Of a DNA stretch of 64,000 nucleotides, positions 52,242-63,025 are shown piece by piece. Both the position numbers and the translations under genes were made by a program. Source of the DNA: Atherix ibis (lineage: Eukaryota; Arthropoda; Insecta; Diptera; Athericidae). The DNA lies in the NCBI GenBank assembly GCA_958298945.1, contig CATQJD010000116.1, forward strand, positions 558,001 to 622,000. Direction: 5' to 3'. The notes beneath the pieces were generated by a model. That model made no database searches and was not told the DNA's origin. It worked only from the letters and a program-made list of their open reading frames with translations. Position 1 is the stretch's first letter. The number at the start of each line of letters is the position of its first letter.

Positions 52242-55200
52242 GAATATGAAGTAGTATTTTTAAGAGGAATATGAAGTAGTATATTTAAGAGGAATATGAA
52301 GTAGTATGTTTAAAAGGAATATGAAGTAGTATATTTAAGAGGAATATGAAGTAGTTTGTTTAAGAGTAATATAAAGTAGTATGCTTAAGATGAATATGAA
52401 GTAGTATGTTTAAGAGATATATGAAGTAGTATGTTTAAGAGGAATATGAAGTAGTATGTTTAAGAGGAATATGAAGTAGTATGTTTAAGAGGAATATGAA
52501 GTAGTATGTTTAATAGGAATATGAAGTAGTATGTTTAAGAGGAATATGAAGCAGTATGTTTAAGAGGAATATGAAGTAGTATGTTTAAGAGGAATATGAA
52601 GTAGTATGTTTAAGAAAAATATGAAGTAGTATGTTTAAGAGATATATGAAGTAGTATGTTTAAGAGGAATATGAAGTAGTATGTTTAAGAGGAATATGAA
52701 GTAGTATGTTTAAGAGGAATATGAAGTAGGATGTTTAAGAGGAATATGAAGTAGTTTGTTTAAGAGGAATACGAAGTAGTATATTTAAGTGGAATATTAA
52801 GTAGTATGCTTAAGAGGAATATGAAGTAGTATGTTTAAGATGAATATGAAGTAGTATGTTTAAGAGGAATATGAAGTAGTATGTTTAAGAGGAATATGAA
52901 GTAGTATGTTTAAGAGGAATATGAAGTACTGTGTTTAAGAGGAATATGAAGTAGTATATTTAAGAGGAATATGAAGTAGTATATTTAAGTGGAATATGAA
53001 GTAGTATGTTTAAGAGGAATATGAAGTAGTATGTTTAAGAGGAATATGAAGTAGTATATTTAAGAGGAATATGAAGTAGTATGTTTAGGAAGAATATGAA
53101 GTAGTATGTTTAAGAGGAATACGAATTAGTATATTTAAGTGGAATATGAAGTTGTATGTTTAAGATGAATATGAAGTAGTATGTTTAAGAGGAATATGAA
53201 GTAGTATGTTTAAGAGGAATATGAAGTAGTATGTTTAAGATCAATATGAAGTAGTTTGTTTAAGAGGAATATGAAGTAGTATGTTTAAGAGGAATATGAA
53301 GTAGTATGTTTAAGAGGAATATGAAGTAGTATGTTTAAGAGGAATATGATGCAGCATATTTAAGAGGAATATGAAGTAGTATATTTAAGAGGAATATGAA
53401 GTAGTATGTTTAAGAGGAATATGAAGTAGTATGTTTAAGTGGAATATGAAGCAGTATGTTTAAGAAGAATATGATGTAGTATGTTTAAGATGAATATGAA
53501 GTAGTATGTTTAAGAGGAATACGAATTAGTTTGTTTAAGAGGAATATGAAGTAGTATGTTTAAGAGGAATATGAAGTAGTATGTTTAAGAGGAATATGAA
53601 GTAGTTTGTTTAAGAGGAATACGAAGTAGTATATTTAAGTGGAATATGAAGTAGTATGCTTAAGAGGCATATGAAGTAGTATGTTTAAGAGGAATATGAA
53701 GTAGTATGTTTAAGAGAAATGTGAAGTAATATGTTTAAGAGGAATATGAAGTAGTATATTTAAGAGGAATATGAAGTAGTATATTTAAGTGGAATATGAA
53801 GTAGTATGTTTAAGAAGAATATGAAGTAGTATGTTTAAGTGGAATATGAAGCAGTATGTTTACGAGGAATATGAAGTAGTATGTTTAAGATGAATATGAA
53901 GTAGTATGTTTAAGAGGAATATGAAGTAGTTTGTTTAAGAGGAATATGAAGTAGTATATTTAAGAGGAATGTGAAGTAGTATGTTTAACAGGAATATGAA
54001 GTAGTATATTTAAGAGGAATATGAAGTAGTATATTTAAGTGGAATATGAAGTAGTATGTTTAAGAGGAATATGAAGTAGTATGTTTTAAGAGGAATATGA
54101 AGTAGTATATTTAAGAGGAATATGAAGTAGTATGTTTAGGAGGAATATGAAGTAGTATGTTTAAGAGGAATACGAAGTAGTATATTTAAGTGGAATATGA
54201 AGTAGTATGTTTAAGATGAATATGAAGTAGTATGTTTAAGAGGAATATGAAGTAGTATGTTTAAGAGGAATATGAAGTAGTATGTTTAAGTGGAATATGA
54301 AGCAGTATGTTTACGAGGAATATGAAGTAGTATGTTTAAGATGAATATGAAGTAGTATGTTTAAGAGGAATATGAAGTAGTTTGTTTAAGAGGAATATGA
54401 AGTAGTATGTTTAAGAGGAATGTGAAGTAGTATGTTTAACAGGAATATGAAGTAGTATATTTAAGAGGAATAGGAAGTAGTATATTTAAGTGGAATATGA
54501 AGTAGTATGTTTAAGAGGAATATGAAGTAGTATGTTTTAAGAGGAATATGAAGTAGTATATTTAAGAGGAATATGAAGTAGTATGTTTAGGAGGAATATG
54601 AAGTAGTATGTTTAAGAATAATACGAAGTAGTATATTTAAGTGGAATATGAAGTAGTATATTTAAGATGAATATGAAGTAGTATGTTTAAGAGGAATATG
54701 AAGTAATATGTTTAAGAGGAATATGAAGTAGTATGTTTAAGATGAATATGAAGTAGTTTGTTTAAGAGGATAATGAAGTAGTATGTTTAAGAGGAATATG
54801 AAGTAGTATGTTTAAGAGGAATATGAAGTAGTATGTTTAAGAGGAATATGAAGTAGTATGTTTAAGATGAATATGAAGTAGTATGTTTAAGAGGAATATG
54901 AAATAGTTTGTTTAAGAGGAATATGAAGTAGTATATTTAAGAGGAATATGAAGTAGTATGTTTAAGTGGAATATGAAGCAGTATGTTTAAGAGGAATATG
55001 AAGTAGTATGTTTAAGATGAATATGAAGTAGTATGTTTAAGAGGAATATGAAATAGTTTGTTTAAGAGGAATATGAAGTAGTATGTTTAAGAGGAATATG
55101 AAGTAGTATGTTTAAGAGGAATATGAAGTAGTTTGTTTAAGAGGAATACGAAGTAGTATATTTAAGTGAATATGAAGTGGTATGCTTAAGAGGAATATGA

Positions 55201-55900
55201 AGTAGTATGTTTAAGAGGAATATGAAGTGGTATGTTTAAGATGAATATGAAGTAGTATATTTAAGAGGAATATGAAGTAGTATGTTTAAGAGGAATATGA
55301 AGTAGTATGTTTAAGTGGAATATGAAGCAGTGTGTTTAAGAGGAATATGAGATAGTATGTTTAAGATGAATATGAAGTAGTATGTTTAAGAGGAATATGA
55401 AGTAGTATGTTTAAGAGATATATGAAGTTATATGTTTAAGAGGAATATGAAGTAGTATGTTTAAGATGAATATGAAGTATTATATTTAAGAGGAATATGA
55501 AGTAGTATGTTTAAAAGGAATATAAAGTAATATATTTAAGTGGAATATGAAGTAGTATGTTTAAGATGAATATGAAGTAGTATGTTTAAGAGGAATATGA
55601 AGTAGTATGTTTAAGAGGAATATGAAGTAGTATGCTTAAGAGGAATATGAAGTAGTATATTTAAGAGGAATATGAAGTAGCATATTTAAGAGGAATATGA
55701 AGTAGTATGTTTAAGAGGAATATGAAGTAGTATGTTTAGGAGAAATATGAAGTAGTATGTTTAAGAAAAATATGAAGTAGTATGTTTAAGAAAAATATGA
55801 AGTAGTATGCTTAAGAGATATATGAAGTAGTATGTTTAAGAGGAATATGAAGTAGTATGTTTAAGAGGAATATAAAGTAGTATATTTAAGAGGAATATGA
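52242..55900 (+). repeat. Rearranged right end of the 4.7-kb repeat domain
   Basis: Segments of the preceding repeats recur in altered spacing: the TTTAAGATCAATATG unit, GTAGCATATTTAAG, the 26-mer units, then GAGATAG, GAAGTTATATG (55424) and TTTAGGAGAAATATG (55735). A 24-bp unit (AAGTGAATATG) lies near 55166. The order of markers is preserved, but distances are shorter than in the copies to the left. Confidence 0.75.
53820..54722 (+). repeat. 451-bp tandem duplication
   Basis: The series AAGTGG, AAGCAG, TTTACGAGG, AAGATGA, GTTTG, GAATGTG, TTTAACAGG, then the 26-mer unit recurs 451 bp later (17 x 25 + 26). The second 26-mer starts at 54518 and the first at 54067. The TTTAACAGG change occurs in both copies. 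One copy has GAATAGGAAG where the other has GAATATGAAG, so some divergence followed. Outer limits are approximate. Confidence 0.85.
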
Positions 55901-58900
55901 AGTAGTATGTTTAAAAGGAATATAAAGTAGTATATTTAAGTGGAATATGAAGTAGTATGTTTAAGATGAATATGAAGTAGTATGTTTAAGAGGAATATGA
56001 AGTAGTATGTTAAAGAGGAATGTGAAGTAGTATGTTTAAGAGGAATATGAAGTAGTATGTTTAAGAGGAATATGAAGTAGTATATTTAAGAGGAATATGA
56101 AGTAGTATGTTTAAGAGGAATATGAAGTAGTATATTTAAGAGGAATATGAAGTAGTATGTTTAAGAGGAATATGAAGTAGTATGTTTAAGAGGAATATGA
56201 AGTAGTATGTTTAAGAGGAATATGAAGTAGTATGTTCAAGAGGAATACGAAGAAGTATATTTAAGTGGAATATGAAGTAGTATGTTTAAGATGAATATGA
56301 AGTAGTATGTTTAAGAGGAATATGAAGTAGTATGTTTAAGAGGAATACGAAGTAGTATATTTAAGTGGAATATGAAGTAGTATGTTTAAGAGGAATATGA
56401 AGTAGTATGTTTAAGAGGAATATGAAGTAGTATATATAAGAGGAATATGAAGTAGTATGTTTAAGAGGAATATGAAGTAGTATATTTAAGAGGAATATGA
56501 AGTAGTATGTTTAAGAGGAATATGAAGTAGTATGTTTAAGAGGAATATGAAGTAGTATGTTTAAGAGGAATATGAAGTAGTATGTTTAAGAGGAATACGA
56601 AGTAGTATATTTAAGTCGAATATGAAGTAGTATGTTTAAGATGAATATGAAGTAGTATGTTTAAGAGGAATACGAAGTAGTATATTTAAGTGGAATATGA
56701 AGTAGTATATTTAAGAGTAATATGAAGTAGTATATTTAAGAGGAATGTAAAGTAGTATGTTTAAGAGGAATATGAAGTAGTATGTTTAAGAGGAATATGA
56801 AGTAGTATGTTTAAGAGGAATATGAAGTAGTTTATTTAAGAGGAATATGAAGTAGTATATTTAAGAGGAATATGAAGTAGTATGTTTAAGAGGAATATGA
56901 AGTAGTATGTTTAAGAGGAATATGAAGTAGTATGTTTAAGAGGAATGTGAAGTAGTATGTTTAAGAGGAATATGAAGTAGTATGTTTAAGAGGTATATGC
57001 AGTACTATGTTTAAGAGGAATTTGAAGTAGTATGTTTAAGAGGAATATGAAATAGTATGTTTAAGAAGAATATGAAGTAGTATGTTTAAGAGGAATATGA
57101 AGTAGTATGTTTAAGAGGAATATAAAGTAGTATATTTAAGAGGAATATGAAGTAGTATGTTTAAGATGAATACGAAGTAGTATGTTTAAGAGGAATATGA
57201 AGTAGTATGTTTAAGAGGAATATGAAGTAGTATGTTTAAGATGAATATGAAGTAGTATGTTTAAGAGGAATATGAAGTAGTATGTTTAAGAGGAATATGA
57301 AGTAGTATATTTAAGTGGAATATGAAGTAGTATGTTTAAAAGGAATATGAAGTAGTATGTTTAAAAGGAATATAAAGAAGTATATTTAAGATGAATATGA
57401 AGTAGTATGTTTAAGAGGAATATGAAGTAGTATGTTTAAGAGGAATATGAAGTAGTATATTTAAGATGAATATGAAGTAGCATATTTAAGAGGAATATGA
57501 AGTAGTATGTTTAAGAGGAATATGAAGTAGTATGTTTAGGAGAAATATGAAGTAGTATATTTAAGAGGAATAATAAGTAGTATGTTTAAAAGGAATATAA
57601 AGTAGTATATTTAAGTGGAATATGACGTAGTATGTTTAAGATGAATATGAAGTAGTATGTTTAAGAGGAATATGAAGTAGTATGTTTAAGAGGAATATGA
57701 AGTAGTATATATAAGAGGAATATGAAGTAGTATGTTTAAGAGGAATATGAAGTAGTATATTTAAGAGGAATATGAAGTAGTATGTTTAAGAGGGATATGA
57801 AGTAGTATGTTTAAGAGGAATATGAAGTAGTATGTTTAAGAGGAATATGAAGTAGTATGTTTAAGAGGAATACGAAGTAGTATATTTAAGTCGAATATGA
57901 AGTAGTATGTTTAAGATGAATTTGAAGTAGTATGTTTAAGAGGAATACGAAGTAGTATATTTAAGTGGAATATGAAGTAGTATGTTTAAGATGAATATGA
58001 AGTAGTATGTTTAAGAGGAATATGAAGTAGTATGTTTAAGAGGAATATGAAGTAGTATGCTTAAGAGGAATATGAAGTAGCATATTTAAGAGGAATATGA
58101 AGTAGCATATTTAAGAGGAATATGAAGTAGTATGTTTAAGAGGAATATGAAGTAGTATGTTTAGGAGAAATATGAAGTAGTATGTTTAAGAAAAATATGA
58201 AGTAGTATGTTTAAGAGATATATGAAGTAGTATGTTTAAGAGGAATATGAAGTAGTATGTTTAAGAGGAATATGAAGTAGTATATTTAAGAGGAATATGA
58301 AGTAGTATGTTTAAAAGGAATATAAAGTAGTATATTTAAGTGGAATATGACGTAGTATGTTTAAGATGAATATGAAGTAGTATGTTTAAGAGGAATATGA
58401 AGTAGTATGTTAAAGAGGAATGTGAAGTAGTATGTTTAAGAGGAATATGAAGTAGTATGTTTAAGAGGAATATGAAGTAGTATATTTAAGAGAAATATGA
58501 AGTAGTATGTTTAAGAGGAATATGAAGTAGTATATTTAAGAGGAATATGAAGTAGTATGTTTAAGAGGAATATGAAGTAGTATGTTTAAGAGGAATATGA
58601 AGTAGTATGTTTAAGAGGAATATGAAGTAGTATGTTTAAGAGGAATACGAAGTAGTACATTTAAGTGGAATATGAAGTAGTATGTTTAAGATGAATATGA
58701 AGTAGTATGTTTAAGAGGAATATGAAGTAGTATGTTTAAGAGGAATACGAAGTAGTATATTTAAGTGGAATATGAAGTAGTATGTTTAAGAGGAATATGA
58801 AGTAGTATGTTTAAGAGGAATATGAAGTAGTATATATAAGAGGAATATGAAGTAGTATGTTTAAGAGGAATATGAAGTAGTATATTTAAGAGGAATATGA

Positions 58901-61900
58901 AGTAGTATGTTTAAGAGGAATATGAAGTAGAATGTTTAAGAGGAATATGAAGTAGTATGTTTAAGAGGAATGTGAAGTAGTATGTTTAAGAGGAATATGA
59001 AGTAGTATGTTTAAGAGGAATATGAAGTAGTATATTTAAGAGGAATATGAAGTAGTATGTTTAAGAGGAATATGAAGTAGTATATTTAAGAGGAATATGA
59101 AGTAGTATATTTAAGAGGAATATGAAGTAGTATGTTTAAGAGGAATATGAAGTAGTATGTTTAAGAGGAATATGAAGTAGTATGTTTAAGAGGAATACGA
59201 AATAGTATATTTAAGTGGAATATGAAGTAGTATGCTTAAGATGAATATGAAGTAGTATGTTTAAGAGGAATATGAAGTAGTATGTTTAAGAGGAATACGA
59301 AGTAGTATATTTAAGTGGAATATGAAGTAGTATGTTTAAGAGATATATGAAGTAGTATGTTTAAGAGGAATATGAAGTAGTATGTTTAAGAGGAATATGA
59401 AGTAGTATATTTAAGAGGAATATGAAGTTGTATGTTTAAAAGGAATATAAAGTAGTATATTTAAGTGGAATATGACGTAGTATGTTTAAGATAAATATGA
59501 AGTAGTATGTTTAAGAGGAATATGAAGTAGTATGTTAAAGAGGAATGTGAAGTAGTATGTTTAAGAGGAATATGAAGTAGTATGTTTAAGAGGAATTTGA
59601 AGTAGTATATTTAAGAGGAATATGAAGTAGTATGTTTAAGAGGAATATGAAGTAGTATATTTAAGAGGAATATGAAGTAGTATGTTTAAGAGGAATATGA
59701 AGTAGTATGTTTAAGAGGAATATGAAGTAGTATGTTTAAGAGGAATATGAAGTAGTATGTTTAAGAGGAATACGAAGTAGTATATTTAAGTGGAATATGA
59801 AGTAGTATGTTTAAGATGAATATGAAGTAGTATGTTTAAGAGGAATATGAAGTAGTATGTTTAAGAGGAATACGAAGTAGTATATTTAAGTGGAATATGA
59901 AGTAGTATGTTTAAGAGGAATATGAAGTAGTATGTTTAAGAGGAATATGAAGTAGTATATATAAGAGGAATATGAAGTAGTATGTTTAAGAGGAATATGA
60001 AGTAGTATGTTTAAGAGGAATATGAAGTAGTATGTTTAAGAGGAATATGAAGTAGTATATTTAAGAGGAATATGAAGTAGTATATTTAAGAGGAATATGA
60101 AGTAGTATGTTTAAGAGGAATATGAAGTAGTATGTTTAAGAGGAATATGAAGTAGTATGTTTAAGAGGAATACGAAATAGTATATTTAAGTGGAATATGA
60201 AGTAGTATGCTTAAGATGAATATGAAGTAGTATGTTTAAGAGGAATATGAAGTAGTATGTTTAAGAGGAATACGAAGTAGTATATTTAAGTGGAATATGA
60301 AGTAGTATGTTTAAGAGGAATATGAAGTAGTATGTTTAAGAGGAATATGAAGTAGTATATATAAGAGGAATATGAAGTAGTATGTTTAAGAGGAATATGA
60401 AGTAGTTTATTTAAGAGGAATATGAAGTAGTATATTTAAGAGGAATATGAAGTAGTATGTTTAAGAGGAGTATGAAGTAGTATGTTTAAGAGGAATATGG
60501 AGTAGTATGTTTAAGAGGAATGTGAAATAGTATGTTTAAGAGGAATATGTAGTAGTATGTTTAAGAGGAATATGCAGTAGTATGTTTAAGAGGAATGTGA
60601 AGTAGTATGTTTAAGAGGAATATGAAGTAGTATGTTTAAGAGGAATATGAAGTAGTATGTTTAAGAGGAATGTGAAGTAGTATGTTTAAGAGGAATATAA
60701 AGTAGTATATTTAAGAGGAATATGAAGTAGTATGTTTAAGATGAATATGAAGTAGTATGTTTAAGAGGAATGTGAAGTAGTATGTTTAAGAGGAATATGA
60801 AGTAGTATGTTTAAGATGAATATGAAGTAGTATGTTTAAGAGGAATATGAAGTAGTATATTTAAGTGGAATATGAAGTAGTATGTTTAAAAGGAATATGA
60901 AGTAGTATGTTTAAAAGGAATATAAAGTAGTATATTTAAGATGAATATGAAGTAGTATGTTTAAGAGGAATATGAAGTAGTATGTTTAAGAGGAATATGA
61001 AGTAGTATATTTAAGATGAATATGAAGTAGTATGTTTAAGAGGAATATGAAGTAGTATATTTAAGAGGAATATGAAGTAGTATGTTTAAGAGGAATATGA
61101 AGTGGTATGCTTAAGAGGAATATGAAGTAGTATGTTTAAGAGGAATATGAAGTAGTATGTTTAAGAGGAATACGAAGTAGTATATTTAAGTGGAATATGA
61201 AGTAGTATGTTTAAGATGAATATGAAGTAGTATGTTTAAGAGGAATATGAAGTAGTATGTTTAAGAGGAATATGAAGTAGTATGCTTAAGAGGAATATGG
61301 AGTAGTATATTTAAGAGGAATATGAAGTAGCTTATTTAAGAGGAATATGAAGTAGTATGTTTAAGAGGAATATGAAGTAGTATGTTTAGGAGAAATATGA
61401 AGTAGTATGTTTAAGAAAAATATGAAGTAGTATGTTTAAGAGATATATGAAGTAGTATGTTTAAGAGGAATATGAAGTAGTATGTTTAAGAGGAATATGA
61501 AGTAGTATATTTAAGAGGAATATGAAGTAGTATGTTTAAAAGGAATATAAAGTAGTATATTTAAGTGGAATATGACGTAGTATGTTTAAGATGAATATGA
61601 AGTAGTATGTTTAAGAGGAATATTAAGTAGTATGTTAAAGAGGAATGTGAAGTAGTATGTTTAAGAGGAATATGAAGTAGTATGTTTAAGAGGAATATGA
61701 AGTAGTATATTTAAGAGGAATATGAAGTAGTATGTTTAAGAGGAATATGAAGTAGTATATTTAAGAGGAATATGAAGTAGTATGTTTAAGAGGAATATGA
61801 AGTAGTATGTTTAAGAGGAATATGAAGTAGTATGTTTAAGAGGAATATGAAGTAGTATGTTTAAGAGGAATACGAAGTAGTATATTTAAGTGGAATATGA

Positions 61901-61942
61901 AGTAGTATGTTTAAGATGAATATAAAGTAGTATGTTTAAGAG

Positions 61943-61971
61943 GAATACGAAGTAGTATATGTATTTAAGTG
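61943..61971 (+). repeat. 29-bp monomer with four-base insertion, copy 1
   Basis: A TACGAAG-type unit reads TATATGTATTTAAG where its relatives read TATATTTAAG; the extra four bases look like a duplication of GTAT or TATG within the unit. Confidence 0.92.
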
Positions 61972-62996
61972 GAATATGAAGTAGTATGTTTAAGAAGAAT
62001 ATGAAGTAGTATGTTTAAGAGGAATATGAATTAGTATATATAAGAGGAATATGAAGTAGTATGTTTAAGAGGAATATGAAGTAGTATATTTAAGAGGAAT
62101 ATGAAGTAGTATGTTTAAAAGGAATATAAAGTAGTATGTTTAAGAGGAATATGAAGTAGTATGTTTAAGAGGAATATGAAGTAGTATGTTTAAGAGGAAT
62201 ACGAAGTAGTATATTTAAGTGGAATATGAAGTAGTATATTTAAGAGGAATATGAAGTATTATATTTAAGAGGAATGTGAAGTAGTATGTTTAAGAGGAAT
62301 ATGAAGTAGTATGTTTAAGAGGAATATGAAGTAGTATGTTTAAGAGGAATATGAAGTAGTTTATTTAAGAGGAATATGAAGTAGTATGTTTAAGAGGAAT
62401 ATGAAGTAGTATGTTTAGGAGAAATATGAAGTAGTATGTTTAAGAAAAATATGAAGTAGTATGTTTAAGAGATATATGAAGTAGTATGTTTAAGAGGAAT
62501 ATGAAGTAGTATGTTTAAGAGGAATATGAAGTAGTATATTTAAGAGGAATATGAAGTAGTATGTTTAAAAGGAATATTAAGTAGTATATTTAAGTGGAAT
62601 ATGACGTAGTATGTTTAAGATGAATATGAAGTAGTATGTTTAAGAGGAATATTAAGTAGTATGTTAAAGAGGAATGTGAAGTAGTATGTTTAAGAGGAAT
62701 ATGAAGTAGTATGTTTAAGAGGAATATGAAGGAGTATATTTAAGAGGAATATGAAGTAGTATGTTTAAGAGGAATATGAAGTAGTATATTTAAGAGGAAT
62801 ATGAAGTAGTATGTTTAAGAGGAATATGAAGTAGTATGTTTAAGAGGAATATGAAGTAGTATGTTTAAGAGGAATATGAAGTAGTATGTTTAAGAGGAAT
62901 ACGAAGTAGTATATTTAAGTGGAATATGAAGTAGTATGTTTAAGATGAATATGAAGTAGTATGTTTAAGAGGAATATGAAGTAGTATGTTTAAGAG

Positions 62997-63025
62997 GAAT
63001 ACGAAGTAGTATATGTATTTAAGTG
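62997..63025 (+). repeat. 29-bp monomer with four-base insertion, copy 2
   Basis: Identical insertion 1,054 bp later (42 x 25 + 4). The same insertion at the period of the local repeat shows a single event followed by block duplication. Confidence 0.92.

Noticed and set aside
61943..61971. Transposon footprint or target-site duplication at the four-base insertion
   Set aside because: The extra four bases copy adjacent monomer sequence, so slippage is simpler, and the second copy at 62997 is due to block duplication.
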